A model generated the notes under the pieces. That model was not told where the DNA came from and searched no databases. It worked only from the letters and a program-made list of their open reading frames with translations. 64,000 nucleotides of DNA from Massilia sp. IC2-278 (lineage in GTDB: Bacteria; Pseudomonadota; Gammaproteobacteria; Burkholderiales; Burkholderiaceae_D): contig NZ_JAJFES010000001.1 in the NCBI RefSeq assembly GCF_020708045.1, positions 868,001 through 932,000 of the forward strand. The letters are read 5' to 3'. Position 1 is the stretch's first letter, and every line of letters begins with the position of its first letter. Below are positions 28,890-38,220 of the stretch, piece by piece. A program made the translations under genes and the position numbers.

Positions 28890-29975
28890 TTACGCCACTT
28901 CCGCCTGCTTGAATGCCCCACGTTTGATCTGATCGCGCTCGATCGACTCGAACAGCGCCTTGAAATTCCCCTCGCCAAAGCCTTCGTCGCCCTTGCGCTG
29001 GATGAATTCGAAGAACACCGGTCCCAGCTGCGCTTCGCCGAAGATCTGCAGCAGCAGACGCGGCTTGCCATCGGTAACGGCGCCGTCGAGCAGCAGGCCG
29101 CGCTTCTGCAGTTCGCCCGGGTTTTCGCCATGGCCGGGAATGCGGCCCTCGAGCATCTCGTAATAGGTTTCCGGTGGTGCGCTCATCAGCGGCACGCCGG
29201 CGGCGCGCAGGCCGTCCACGGTGCTGATCAGGTCGTCGCACAGCAGGGCGATGTGCTGGATGCCTTCACCGTTGAACTGCAGCAGGAATTCCTCGATCTG
29301 GCCACCGCCGGCCTTGCCCTCTTCGTTCAGCGGAATGCGGATCTTGCCGTCCGGCGCGGTCATCGCCTTCGAGGTCAGGCCGGTGTACTCGCCCTTGATG
29401 TCGAAGTAGCGGATTTCGCGGAAGTTGAACAGGCGCTCGTAGAACGAAGCCCAGAATGCCATGCGGCCACGGTAGACGTTGTGGGTCAGGTGGTCGATGA
29501 TCTTCAGGCCGTGGCCGACCGGGCGGCGCTCGACGCCCTCGATGAATTCGAAGTCGATGTCATAGATCGACTTGCCGTCCTCGAAGCGGTCGATCAGGTA
29601 CAGCGGCGCGCCGCCGATGCCCTTGATGGCCGGCAGGCGCAGCTCCATCGGACCGGTCGGAATCTCGATCGGGTGGGCGCCCAGCTCCAGCGCGCGCTGG
29701 TAGGCGGCGTGCGAATCTTTCACGCGGAAGGCCATGCCGCAGGCCGACGGGCCGTGCTCGGCCGCGAAGTAGGCGGCGTGGCTCTTCGGCTCGTTGTTGA
29801 TGATGAAGTTGATCTCGCCCTGGCGGTACAGCGCCACGTCCTTCGAGCGGTGCATCGCCACTTTGGTAAAGCCCAGCGCCTCGAAGATCGGTTCCAGCGT
29901 GCCCGGGGTCGGCGAAGCGAACTCGACGAATTCGAAGCCCATCAGGCCCATTGGATTCTCAAACAGGTCAGCCAT
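28890..29975 (-). CDS. hppD: 4-hydroxyphenylpyruvate dioxygenase
   Basis: 361 residues, normal for bacterial HPPD. It converts 4-hydroxyphenylpyruvate to homogentisate in tyrosine breakdown. The two vicinal-oxygen-chelate halves are visible. Iron ligands are the His in [12 protein letters not shown], the His in [13 protein letters not shown] and the Glu in [12 protein letters not shown]. The C-terminal [17 protein letters not shown] is the family signature. ATG 29975 ([19 protein letters not shown]) has AAGGAA about 8 bases before it. A LysR gene lies upstream on the same strand and hmgA is divergent from that, so the next pathway enzyme is encoded close by. Confidence 0.97.
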   Translation of the reverse strand: MADLFENPMGLMGFEFVEFASPTPGTLEPIFEALGFTKVAMHRSKDVALYRQGEINFIINNEPKSHAAYFAAEHGPSACGMAFRVKDSHAAYQRALELGAHPIEIPTGPMELRLPAIKGIGGAPLYLIDRFEDGKSIYDIDFEFIEGVERRPVGHGLKIIDHLTHNVYRGRMAFWASFYERLFNFREIRYFDIKGEYTGLTSKAMTAPDGKIRIPLNEEGKAGGGQIEEFLLQFNGEGIQHIALLCDDLISTVDGLRAAGVPLMSAPPETYYEMLEGRIPGHGENPGELQKRGLLLDGAVTDGKPRLLLQIFGEAQLGPVFFEFIQRKGDEGFGEGNFKALFESIERDQIKRGAFKQAEVA

Positions 29976-30063
29976 GTTGTTTTCCTTCTTGTTGCAATTG
30001 TTATCTCCTCCAGGCGGCGCGCTTGTCTCGTGAACGCGGCGCCGCACCGAACCGTGACCCGAA

Positions 30064-31029
30064 TCATACGCCAGTGCGGCCGCGTTCATGTACGGTTTTT
30101 GATGTCGAATCGGCACGCCCGGGCGCTTCGGCAAAGGCATCGGCGACCAGCTTGCGCAGCCAGGCATTGCCCGGGTCCTGGTTGTAGCGGCGGTGCCAGA
30201 ACATGTTGGTCTGCAGCGTCGGCAGGGCCAACGGCGGCGTGATCCAGGCCAGGCCGAAGGGCGGCCCGGCGCGCTCGGCCAGCTTCTGCGGCACCGTCAC
30301 CACCAGGTCGTGGCCGGCGACGATATACGGCACGGCCGTGAAATGCGGCACCCGGAACCGGGTCGAGGCGCCGATACCGGCCTTTTCCAGCAGGCCATTG
30401 ACGCGATCATAGGGGCTCTCGCTGGAATCGACGAACAGGTGCTCGGCGGCGGCGAAGCGCGCCAGGTCGACCTTCCCTTCCAGTAGCGGATGGCCACGCC
30501 GCAGCATTGACACATAGGGCTGGCGGAACAGCAGGCGCTGGTACAGCGCTTCGGAGATGTCCTCGAAGGGGCCGATGGCCAGGTCGACGCGCCCGCTTTC
30601 CATCTCTTCCTTGAGGGCGATGCTGCCCGCACGCACCGTGCTGAGCTGCAGGTGCGGGGCCGCCACGCGGCAGCGCTCGATCAATGTTGGCATGAAATGC
30701 AGCTCGCCGACGTCGGTCATGGCCAGGGTGAAGCGGCGGCTGCTGGTGAGCGGATCGAAGCCGCTGCGCCGGTTCAGGGCCAGCGTCACCTGGGCCAGCG
30801 CGCTGCCGACCGGCTCGGCCAGCCCCTCGGCGAACGGGGTCGGCTGCATGCCCTGCCCGGTACGCACGAACAGCTCGTCGCCGAACACGCGGCGCAGCCT
30901 TGCCAGGGCATTGCTGACCGCCGATTGCGTGAGGCCGAGGCGCTTTGCCGCGCCGGAAATCTGGCGCTCACGGTAGACTTCCTGGAACACGGCGAGCAGG
31001 TTCAGGTCGATGCTGTGCGGCTCGATCAT
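30064..31029 (-). CDS. LysR-family regulator of the homogentisate genes
   Basis: 321 residues: N-terminal winged helix ([47 protein letters not shown]), then a substrate-binding domain of two lobes ([39 protein letters not shown]). ATG 31029 has GGAG 5 bases upstream; an in-frame GTG two codons earlier is less well placed. It sits between hppD (same strand, 88 bp downstream) and hmgA (divergent), so control of tyrosine catabolism is likely. The inducer is not known from sequence. Confidence 0.88.
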   Translation of the reverse strand: MIEPHSIDLNLLAVFQEVYRERQISGAAKRLGLTQSAVSNALARLRRVFGDELFVRTGQGMQPTPFAEGLAEPVGSALAQVTLALNRRSGFDPLTSSRRFTLAMTDVGELHFMPTLIERCRVAAPHLQLSTVRAGSIALKEEMESGRVDLAIGPFEDISEALYQRLLFRQPYVSMLRRGHPLLEGKVDLARFAAAEHLFVDSSESPYDRVNGLLEKAGIGASTRFRVPHFTAVPYIVAGHDLVVTVPQKLAERAGPPFGLAWITPPLALPTLQTNMFWHRRYNQDPGNAWLRKLVADAFAEAPGRADSTSKTVHERGRTGV

Positions 31030-31039
31030 GGGCACTCCA

Positions 31040-31088
31040 CTATTGATATCGTGAATAGTCTACATTTATCTATTCATGTCGTAAAATA
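31040..31088. promoter_or_regulatory. Paired LysR-type binding sites in the regulator-hmgA gap
   Basis: Two similar 19-bp sequences lie 30 bp apart (about three helical turns): CTATTGATATCGTGAATAG (31040-31058) and CTATTCATGTCGTAAAATA (31070-31088). The first has the T-N11-A core with CTAT/ATAG inverted arms expected of LysR-type operators. The arrangement fits a recognition site and an activation site between the divergent lysR and hmgA genes. The sequences are directly visible; protein binding is inferred. Confidence 0.55.
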
Positions 31089-31158
31089 CCAACGGCTGAC
31101 TTAGAGTGCAGGTCAATACCCGAATCAAGTTCAGTTCGCGCTTTGCGAGGAGACACGC

Positions 31159-32469
31159 ATGACCCAGCATATTGGTACCGACACGCGTTACCAGTCCGGC
31201 TTCGGCAACGAATTCGCCACCGAGGCCCTGCCCGGCGCCCTGCCCCGGCACCGCAATTCCCCGCAGAAGGTGGCCTACGGCCTGTACGCCGAACAGATTT
31301 CCGGCACCGCCTTCACCGCCCCGCGCAGCCACAACCGCCGCTCCTGGCTGTACCGCATCCGTCCCGCCGCCATGCACGGCGCCTTCCAGGAAATGGGCAA
31401 TGGCCGCATCGTGGCCGGCTTCAACGGCGTGGCGCCGCCGCCCAACCAGCTGCGCTGGAGTCCGCTGCCGATGCCGGATGCGCCCACCGACTTCGTTGAC
31501 GGCCTGGTGACGATGGCCGGCAATGGCTCGCCGGAAAGCATGAACGGCTGCGCCATCTATCTGTACGCCGCCAACCGCTCGATGACGGAGCGCTTCTTCT
31601 ACAGCGCAGACGGCGAATTCCTGATCGTGCCCCAGCAAGGCCGCCTCGAACTGGCGACCGAACTCGGCACCATCGACCTCGAACCGCAGGAAATCGCCGT
31701 GATCCCGCGCGGCATCCGCTTCCAGGTGCGCCTGCCCGATGGCGAGGCGCGCGGTTACGTGTGCGAAAACTTCGGCGCCCTGCTGCGCCTGCCCGACCTG
31801 GGGCCGATCGGCTCGAACGGCCTGGCCAATCCGCGCGACTTCCTCACGCCGGTGGCGCACTACGAAGACCGCGAAGGCGACTTCGAACTGGTAGCCAAGT
31901 TCTGCGGCAACCTGTGGCGCGCGCAGATCAAACATTCGCCGCTGGACGTGGTCGCCTGGCACGGCAACTACGCGCCCTATAAATACGACCTGCGCCACTT
32001 CAACACCATCGGCTCGATCAGCTACGACCACCCGGACCCGTCGATCTTCCTGGTGCTGCAATCGCCGAGCGACACCCCCGGCGTCGACACCCTCGACTTC
32101 GTGATCTTCCCGCCGCGCTGGCTGGCCGGCGAAGACACCTTCCGCCCGCCCTGGTTCCACCGGAATGTGGCCAGCGAATTCATGGGCCTGGTGCACGGCG
32201 CCTACGATGCCAAGGCCGAAGGCTTCGTGCCCGGCGGCGCCAGCCTGCACAATTGCATGAGCGGGCACGGGCCGGATGCGGCGACCTTCGAGAAGGCCAG
32301 CAACGCCGATACCAGCGCGCCCAGCAAGGTAGCGAACACCATGGCCTTCATGTTCGAGACGCGCAATGTGCTGTGCCCGACCGCCCAGGCCCTGGCTTCC
32401 CCGCAGCTGCAAGGCAGCTACCAGGATTGCTGGGCCAGCATCCGCAAGAACTTCCGCACGACGCCGTAA
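31159..32469 (+). CDS. hmgA: Homogentisate 1,2-dioxygenase
   Basis: 436 residues, the normal size. It opens the ring of homogentisate to maleylacetoacetate in the cytoplasm. Family features: [19 protein letters not shown] at the N-terminus, [22 protein letters not shown]-free cupin core with [20 protein letters not shown], and iron-site residues in [20 protein letters not shown] and [25 protein letters not shown] lies about 9 bases before the ATG. The following enzymes maleylacetoacetate isomerase and fumarylacetoacetase are not in the window. yjbQ follows after 11 bp. Confidence 0.97.
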   Translation: MTQHIGTDTRYQSGFGNEFATEALPGALPRHRNSPQKVAYGLYAEQISGTAFTAPRSHNRRSWLYRIRPAAMHGAFQEMGNGRIVAGFNGVAPPPNQLRWSPLPMPDAPTDFVDGLVTMAGNGSPESMNGCAIYLYAANRSMTERFFYSADGEFLIVPQQGRLELATELGTIDLEPQEIAVIPRGIRFQVRLPDGEARGYVCENFGALLRLPDLGPIGSNGLANPRDFLTPVAHYEDREGDFELVAKFCGNLWRAQIKHSPLDVVAWHGNYAPYKYDLRHFNTIGSISYDHPDPSIFLVLQSPSDTPGVDTLDFVIFPPRWLAGEDTFRPPWFHRNVASEFMGLVHGAYDAKAEGFVPGGASLHNCMSGHGPDAATFEKASNADTSAPSKVANTMAFMFETRNVLCPTAQALASPQLQGSYQDCWASIRKNFRTTP

Positions 32470-32480
32470 GGAGAACAAGC

Positions 32481-32891
32481 ATGGCGCACCAGGCCATCCT
32501 CGAATTTGCCACGACCGGCCGCGGCACGCGCGATATCACCGATGCGGTGGCGCAAGTGGTGGCCCAGTCCGGCATCGCATGCGGGCTGGTGCAGGTGTTC
32601 GTCCAGCACACCAGTTGCTCGCTGACGATCACGGAAAATGCCAGCCCGGACGTGCGGCGCGACCTGGAAACCATCGCCCAGCGCCTGGCGCCCGATGGCG
32701 ACCCGGCCTACCGCCACGACGAGGAAGGCCCGGACGACATGTCGGCCCACGCGCGCAGCGTGCTCACCGATATCGGACTGACGGTGCCGGTGGGCGGCGG
32801 CCGGCTGCTGCTCGGCACCTGGCAAGGCATCTATTTGTGGGAACACCGCACGGCGCCGCACCGGCGCAAGGTGGTGGTGACGGTGCTGTAG
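32481..32891 (+). CDS. YjbQ/UPF0047 family protein
   Basis: 136 residues, typical of UPF0047. The conserved pattern includes VFVQHTSCSLTITENASPDV, DDMSAHARSVL, and GRLLLGTWQGIYLWEHR. Members show weak thiamine-phosphate synthase activity in some species; their true function is not settled. It is only 11 bp after hmgA with AAGGAG at 7 bases, so it is probably co-transcribed. Whether that link has meaning for tyrosine catabolism is unclear. The next gene is convergent, 7 bp away. Confidence 0.9.
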   Translation: MAHQAILEFATTGRGTRDITDAVAQVVAQSGIACGLVQVFVQHTSCSLTITENASPDVRRDLETIAQRLAPDGDPAYRHDEEGPDDMSAHARSVLTDIGLTVPVGGGRLLLGTWQGIYLWEHRTAPHRRKVVVTVL

Positions 32892-32898
32892 CGGCGGT

Positions 32899-33612
32899 TC
32901 AGCGCCCGGTTGCCACCTGGGTCATGAATTCGAGGTAACCCGGGAAGCGCGCCGCGGGACCGACCCGGAATGGCCAGCGCGGGTCGGCCTGTGCCGTGTT
33001 GAGCGTGACCGGGCCGTCCAACCCGTCCCCAATCACCTGGATGCCCGGCGCGTCCGGCAGGACCGCGCTCAGTTCCAGGTAATTCACCCAGTACGGCTCC
33101 TCCATCGTCGCGAGGAAGTAGCGCAGTTTGTCCTGCGTGCGCTGCCGTTCAACCAGCGTGTTGTAGCGCTGTTGCGGGTTCAGCTGGTGCAAGGTCGCGG
33201 TCGTGTAGGCCGAGCCGGCCGGCATGAATTCGTGCGGCACGATGGCCAGCAGCGCCGGCCTGGCCGACACCAGGAAGAAGCGGCTGTTCGCAAAATACAC
33301 CGGCCTTCCGGTTCCCTTGCCGGGCAGGCGCGCGGCTTCCATGTTGTCGAGTTTCGCCAGGAGCCGGTTGCCGATCGCGGCCAGCTCCTGCGTGGAATAG
33401 CTGGTGAACAGGCCGGCGCCCTTCAGGCGCACGTCGCGCATGCGCGCGCCGGGGCTGAAATCGATCAGATGATAGCGGAACTGCGCCTGCAGCGGCGCGC
33501 CCTCGTGCAGGGGCGCCGAGGTGATCTCGGTGGCCGTTTCCCAGCCGGCCCGGGCATGGCCCATGGCGGCGCTCATCAACAGGCACAGCAACATTAATAA
33601 TCGTCTCGGCAT
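32899..33612 (-). CDS. Exported protein of unknown function
   Basis: 237 residues. A signal peptide (RRLLMLLCLLMSAAMGHARA) predicts export, with cleavage near residue 22. The mature protein is soluble and of mixed composition (QFRYHLIDFSPGARMRDVR, YFANSRFFLVSARPALLAIV, VNYLELSAVLPD), with no cysteines, repeats or catalytic motif that I recognise. ATG 33612 gives a clean signal peptide; the open frame further upstream adds 19 residues without one. It is convergent with yjbQ and divergent from the lipoprotein gene. Confidence 0.7.
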   Translation of the reverse strand: MPRRLLMLLCLLMSAAMGHARAGWETATEITSAPLHEGAPLQAQFRYHLIDFSPGARMRDVRLKGAGLFTSYSTQELAAIGNRLLAKLDNMEAARLPGKGTGRPVYFANSRFFLVSARPALLAIVPHEFMPAGSAYTTATLHQLNPQQRYNTLVERQRTQDKLRYFLATMEEPYWVNYLELSAVLPDAPGIQVIGDGLDGPVTLNTAQADPRWPFRVGPAARFPGYLEFMTQVATGR

Positions 33613-33835
33613 CGCCTCGCTCTCCGGTTCGCGTCGTGTGAACTGAGCAGCGCAAGGCTGCGGGAGCAATGTATCCGCGTGGGGCTTGCCATGTCAACAA
33701 TACGCAGCGTGCGGTGCGGGCACTCCACGGCCTGCGCAGGCAGGGCCGGCGCCGATGTCAGTCACTGTCGGTTCATCGAGGTGTTGCCACGCCCCCGGCT
33801 TCGCTATACTGCCGGTTTTCCCGACCACTTTCTCC

Positions 33836-34396
33836 ATGCACCCCATTTTCTCCCGTTGCGCCGCGCTCTGCGCCTGCACCCTGCTCGCCGCCTGCGCCAT
33901 CAGCGCGCCCCGTTATCAGGCCACCGACAGCAATGTCGCGCTGCTGAAGGCCGCGGCCGGCGCCCGGGCCGGCGTCGGCGCGTTCACGGCCAGCCCGGCG
34001 CTCGGCCGGCCGCGCATCGACCTGCACGCCATCGACATGAAGGCGCCCGAGGGCGATTACGCGGCCTACCTGAAGGCGGCGCTGACGGCAGACCTGTCAG
34101 CGGCCGGCCTGTTCGATGCGGCGGCGCCGGCCCAGGTGAGCGCGACCCTGCTGCGCAACGAAATCAGCGCCGTGCGCATGCAGACCCATTCCGGCGCGGT
34201 GGAGGCGCGCTTCGTGGTCACGCGCGGCGGCCAGCCCGTCTACGACAAGCTCAAGCGCGCAAGCCTGAGCTGGGAGACGCACGTCGTGGGCGGCATGGAC
34301 ACGGTGACCGCCCGCGGGCAGTATCCGAAGCTGGTCGCCGCGCTGCTGGCGGAACTGTACGGCGACCCGGATTTCGTGCAGGCGCTGCAGCGCTGA
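33836..34396 (+). CDS. Small lipoprotein of unknown function
   Basis: 186 residues starting with a lipoprotein signal (CAALCACTLLAAC; lipid-modified Cys about 20). The mature part carries segments seen in a common betaproteobacterial lipoprotein group without a name: APEGDYAAYLKAALTADLS, SATLLRNEISA, ARFVVTRGGQPVYDK and ending LLAELYGDPDFVQAL. Function unknown. ATG 33836 is chosen because it directly starts the signal; it sits in a pyrimidine-rich leader with no strong ribosome site. A CNNM/CorC-like gene follows after about 150 bp. Confidence 0.78.
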   Translation: MHPIFSRCAALCACTLLAACAISAPRYQATDSNVALLKAAAGARAGVGAFTASPALGRPRIDLHAIDMKAPEGDYAAYLKAALTADLSAAGLFDAAAPAQVSATLLRNEISAVRMQTHSGAVEARFVVTRGGQPVYDKLKRASLSWETHVVGGMDTVTARGQYPKLVAALLAELYGDPDFVQALQR

Positions 34397-34544
34397 CACA
34401 TGCCGGGGCCGGCGCCGGAACAAGCGCCAAGACAAGCGCCGCCATCCGTGCGGAGCCTGCCGCTGACCCCGTGAGATGATGTCTCCAGCGCCCCTGGCGC
34501 ACTGGAGAGCGGCCCACTTGCCGCCTGGAGACACACTGCGCACC

Positions 34545-35894
34545 ATGACCGACATCCTGATCATCCTGTTCCTGATCCTCCTGAATGGTGTCTTCGCGAT
34601 GTCCGAACTGGCCCTGGTCTCGGCCAAGCGCACACGCCTGGAAAAGCAGGCGCTCGAAGGCAGCCGCGGCGCCCGCACCGCCCTGAAACTGGCGGACAAC
34701 CCCAGCCATTTCCTCTCCACGGTGCAGGTCGGCATCACCGTGATCGGCATCTTCAACGGCGCCTTCGGCGAGGCCTCGCTGGTGGCGCGCATGACGCCCT
34801 GGCTGGAATCGATGCCGGCGCTGGCGCCCTACGCCTACCACCTCTCGCTCGGCATCGTGGTGGCCTGCATCACCTTCGCCTCGATCATCCTCGGCGAACT
34901 GGTTCCGAAGCGCATCGCCATGCGCTACCCGGAGGCGATGGCCACCCTGATTGCCCCGCCGCTGCGCGTGCTGTCGACCGTGATGTCGCCCTTCGTGAAA
35001 GTGCTGGCCCTCACCACCGAGGCGATCGCGCGCCTGATCGGCATCGGCAGCCACAAGGCCGAGGCGCCGACCGAGGAAGACATCACCGGCATGATCAAGG
35101 AAAGCACCGATGCCGGCGTTTTCGAGAAAACCGAATACGACATCGTCTCGCGCGCGCTGCGCCTGGACGACCGCCACCTGAAGGCGCTGATGACGCCGCG
35201 CATCGACGTCGCCTTTGTCGACCTGGAAGGCGAGCGCAGCGAGGTCCTGAGGCGCATCGCCGACAACAACTACAGCCGTTTCCCCGTGTGCCGTGGCGAC
35301 CGTACCCGGGTGGTCGGCTTCATCCACACGCGCGATCTGTTCGCCCAGGCGGTGCGCGGCGGCTCGCTCGACGCGATCGACATCGACGCCGCCGTGCAGG
35401 AGATCCTGTACGTGCCGGAGACCGTGAGCGCCATGGCCCTGCTCGAACTGTTCAAGCAGCACGGCGCCGAGCTGGCCCTCATCGTCGACGAGTACGGCGA
35501 CATCCAGGGCATGGTCACCCTCACCGACGTGATGAGCGCGCTGGTGGGCGACGTGAGCGTGATCGGCGAGCACCACGATGCCGATGCCGTGCAGCGCGAG
35601 GACGGCAGCTGGCTGGTCGACGGCGGCGTGGCCCTGGACCGCTTCCGCGACCTGTTCGGCCCCCACGTGCGCTTTCCGGGCGAGGAGGTCGCCGCTTACC
35701 ACACCCTGGCCGGCTTCCTGCTGTACCAGCTCGGCTACATCCCGCGCGCGGCCGAGTGCGTGGAGTGGGACGAATTCAAGTTCGAGGTGCTGGACATGGA
35801 TGGCAACCGCATCGACCGCATCCTGGTCGTCCACACGCCGCGGCCGCCGGCCCCGGGCGATGACGAGGATGGCGTGGTCCGCGACGACGGCTGA
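34545..35894 (+). CDS. CNNM/CorC-family (HlyC/CorC) transporter-like protein
   Basis: 449 residues with the standard plan. An N-terminal DUF21/CNNM membrane domain (about 1-190) contains FAMSELALVSAKRTRLEKQA and FASIILGELVPKRIAMRYPE. A CBS pair follows (ALMTPRIDVAFVDLEGERSE; ADNNYSRFPVCRGD; IVDEYGDIQGMVTLTDVMSA), then a C-terminal CorC/HlyC domain (GSWLVDGGVALDRFRDLF; YHTLAGFLL). Members are implicated in magnesium or sodium export and are often mislabelled hemolysins. ATG 34545 opens the first membrane segment; GGAG lies rather far (about 15 bases) upstream, so the start is moderately sure. Confidence 0.9.
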   Translation: MTDILIILFLILLNGVFAMSELALVSAKRTRLEKQALEGSRGARTALKLADNPSHFLSTVQVGITVIGIFNGAFGEASLVARMTPWLESMPALAPYAYHLSLGIVVACITFASIILGELVPKRIAMRYPEAMATLIAPPLRVLSTVMSPFVKVLALTTEAIARLIGIGSHKAEAPTEEDITGMIKESTDAGVFEKTEYDIVSRALRLDDRHLKALMTPRIDVAFVDLEGERSEVLRRIADNNYSRFPVCRGDRTRVVGFIHTRDLFAQAVRGGSLDAIDIDAAVQEILYVPETVSAMALLELFKQHGAELALIVDEYGDIQGMVTLTDVMSALVGDVSVIGEHHDADAVQREDGSWLVDGGVALDRFRDLFGPHVRFPGEEVAAYHTLAGFLLYQLGYIPRAAECVEWDEFKFEVLDMDGNRIDRILVVHTPRPPAPGDDEDGVVRDDG

Positions 35895-35905
35895 ACACCG
35901 CCGCC

Positions 35906-36796
35906 ATGCTCAAGCGCATCGCCGTGCCGGCCCTGCTGCTCTGCCTTGCCTCGGGCGCCTGGGCAGCGGACGCGCCGGGCCGCCCGGTGGAACTGCGCAA
36001 CTACACGGGAACGGCGCAAGACCGCGCCGCATCAACACGCCTGCGCATCAGTATTGCCGGCGAGGCCAGGCAGGACAGGCGGGCGGTGCGCGTCGGAGAC
36101 CTGCTCCTGTGTTCCGCTGCCGGATGCTACCGGGCGCGCACGGATGGCAAGGTGGATATCGCCGACACCTCTGCCGGCAAGGCGGCGCGCATCGCCGACG
36201 TGGCGATCCCGCCCGCCACGATCACCGACGTCCATTTCCCCGAGGTCCGCGGCGCTGCGGTCATCACGGGTCACCTGGAACTGGATACGCCGCTTGCCGT
36301 CGGCCGCGATACGCCGGGAGTCGAATTGATGCTCGCCGTGCGCCAGCGCCAGCAGGCCGGCCGGGCCGTCTACGTTCCGGCCGCATCGGCGCACATGGGG
36401 TTCGCCGACGACAGCGAACTCGTGCACTACCTGCCGTCCACCGCGACGGTGGCCAGGCTGTCGCTCGGCACGAGACTGACGCTGCTGGCGCGTGCCCTGG
36501 ACCGGGCGCAGATTTTCAATGTGGGCATCGCGCGGACAGGAGAGCTGTTCCCGAGAGTGGACATCTTTCCTTACCTCGGCTTGAAGCAGCCGGGGATGCT
36601 CGAAGTGCGCGCCGTGGGTGGCGGGCAAGGTGGGCAAGCCCTGGCCGTGCCCGCCGGCCCGGCGGCGCACCGGCATGCGCGGCCCGTGCCGGACCCAGGG
36701 GCCATGCAGCGCTCAGCCAGGATGACCTTGTGGCGGACGGCGGTGATCGAACCTGCGGACCTGGAAAAGTCCCGGCCGGCTCCTCGGCAGGATTGA
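35906..36796 (+). CDS. Exported protein of unknown function
   Basis: 296 residues with a clear signal peptide (LKRIAVPALLLCLASGAWA, cleavage before ADAPGR). The mature part has two Cys in LLLCSAAGCY (about 68-75), possibly a disulfide. Further on are VDIADTSAGKAARIADVAIP and an extended Ala/Gly/Arg-rich C-terminal region. I recognise no domain. It begins 12 bp after the CNNM-like gene and may be co-transcribed. It ends 20 bp from the convergent gene at 36816. Confidence 0.62.
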   Translation: MLKRIAVPALLLCLASGAWAADAPGRPVELRNYTGTAQDRAASTRLRISIAGEARQDRRAVRVGDLLLCSAAGCYRARTDGKVDIADTSAGKAARIADVAIPPATITDVHFPEVRGAAVITGHLELDTPLAVGRDTPGVELMLAVRQRQQAGRAVYVPAASAHMGFADDSELVHYLPSTATVARLSLGTRLTLLARALDRAQIFNVGIARTGELFPRVDIFPYLGLKQPGMLEVRAVGGGQGGQALAVPAGPAAHRHARPVPDPGAMQRSARMTLWRTAVIEPADLEKSRPAPRQD

Positions 36797-36815
36797 CAGC
36801 CTGCCTGCAGGCGGT

Positions 36816-37388
36816 TCAGGTTCGCTGCGTCACGTGGGCTTCGCGCAGCGAGCGCCAGCCCAGGGTCGAGGCGATGGCGCGCCGGTAGCGGGTGTCGATG
36901 TGGGCGGGCGTGCGGCGGATGTAGTCCTCGGCCGCCTCGCGCTGCTCGCCGCTGCGGCTCGACAGCCAGGCCACGACTTCGTCGCTGCTCGGCACGCGGC
37001 CGCTGACGCCGTCGAACTTCGGCGGCAGCGCGGTCCAGACGGCGGCATCGATGCCCTTCTCCTCCAACCAGGCCTGGACCCGGGCGTCGACGCGGGCGCC
37101 GTCGACTGGCGGGATGCTGCCGATGTAGTCGGGCCGGTCGGCGGCGATTTTTTCGCGGGTGCCGAGCATGGCGCGCGCCGTGTCGAGGTCCTGGGTGGCG
37201 AGATAGGCCCAATAGGTCGGCATCAGGCGCGCGCCTTCGCATAGCACCAGGGCCAGCTCCGGGCTGTTGTCGCTCTGGCGCGTGTATTCCAGCGGCAGCC
37301 GGGGCCCGCCCGGGTGCCAGCCGGAGGCAAGTTTCAGGGGCTGCGGCTTCCACAGCAGCGAGCCCCAGGCGATGCAGACGATGTTCAT
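36816..37388 (-). CDS. Protein of unknown function, possibly gamma-glutamylcyclotransferase-like
   Basis: 190 residues, no signal peptide. The N-terminal MNIVCIAWGSLLWKPQPL recalls the start of the gamma-glutamylcyclotransferase-like fold (hydrophobic strand followed by a YGSL-type turn), and LPLEYTRQSDNSPELALVL fits its next strands. A clear catalytic Glu cannot be assigned, so the relation is tentative. The C-terminal half is helical (VDARVQAWLEEKGIDAAVW; SGEQREAAEDYIRRT). ATG 37388 is preferred to one 11 codons upstream because the strand motif begins there. Confidence 0.6.
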   Translation of the reverse strand: MNIVCIAWGSLLWKPQPLKLASGWHPGGPRLPLEYTRQSDNSPELALVLCEGARLMPTYWAYLATQDLDTARAMLGTREKIAADRPDYIGSIPPVDGARVDARVQAWLEEKGIDAAVWTALPPKFDGVSGRVPSSDEVVAWLSSRSGEQREAAEDYIRRTPAHIDTRYRRAIASTLGWRSLREAHVTQRT

Positions 37389-37583
37389 AAAGGTGTATGT
37401 ACCCGATAGTAGGAGAAACAAAACTACAGTCTAGTACGTTAATCGAAAGCGCGGTGCGCGGCTGGGTTGTGCCCGCTGTGGCGCCTACCGGCGGCGAAGG
37501 TTCGCTCCGTTCTGCGAGATAGCGAACGGAAGGCCGGCGCGCAAGCGCGCAGACTCGGGTTCACCACGTACCGGAGTCCCGCC

Positions 37584-38030
37584 ATGACACGCCGTTTCAC
37601 CCTCGCCACCGCCGTTCCCGCCTCCCCCGACGAAGCCTGGTCCTGGTCCACCTCGATCAAGGGCATCAAGCAGGAAATGTGGCCGGTACTGAAGATGACT
37701 TTCCCGAAAGGGCTGACCCACATTGGCAAGGAAACGACGCTGGACAAGCCGCTGGGCCGCTGCCAGTTCCTGCTGCTCGGCCTGTTCCCGATAGATATGT
37801 CGAAGCTGACCTTCGTCGAAATCGAGCCGGGCCGGCGCTTCGTCGAGCAGTCGCCGCTGCTGTCGATGCGGCTGTGGCGCCACGAGCGCATCGTCAAGCC
37901 GTCGGGCGACGGCGCCATCGTCACCGACAACGTGGAATTCACGCCGCGCTTCGCGCCGCCGGTCGTCGGCTGGTTCGTCAAGCGTTTCTTCGAGCATCGC
38001 CATGCGGTGCTGTCGCGTTCGCTGCGCTGA
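37584..38030 (+). CDS. SRPBCC/START-like protein
   Basis: 148 residues matching the SRPBCC (polyketide-cyclase/START) fold in length and order: first strand FTLATAVPASPDEAWSWST, middle strands THIGKETTLDKPLG and KLTFVEIEPGRRFVEQSP, then VTDNVEFTPRFAPPVVGW, and a long C-terminal helix with FVKRFFEHRHAVLSRSLR. Such proteins bind hydrophobic ligands; the ligand here is unknown. GGAG lies 8 bases before the ATG. It is convergent with the HTH-GAF gene across 190 bp that hold small hairpins but no palindromic element of the TAGGGTGG type. Confidence 0.75.
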   Translation: MTRRFTLATAVPASPDEAWSWSTSIKGIKQEMWPVLKMTFPKGLTHIGKETTLDKPLGRCQFLLLGLFPIDMSKLTFVEIEPGRRFVEQSPLLSMRLWRHERIVKPSGDGAIVTDNVEFTPRFAPPVVGWFVKRFFEHRHAVLSRSLR

Positions 38031-38220
38031 GTACGTTGGCGGTCTGGCACGAGAGCACTGCCCCTGATGCAGCGCCTGGCCCCTCCGTCGGGAGGCGGGA
38101 AAGTCATGCTTGTCAGTGACGAGCACGGTCAGAAAGACGGCTCGGCGCAGGATGAAATCGCGCGCTCCCTTGGCACAAGATTTCGATAGCGGATGCAGTG
38201 AATAAGCATGCGCATCGCCG

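Noticed and set aside
38031..38220. Convergent gap searched for a fourth palindromic element
   Set aside because: It has only a small CCTCC/GGAGG hairpin and no TAGGGTGG-type ends or long stem.
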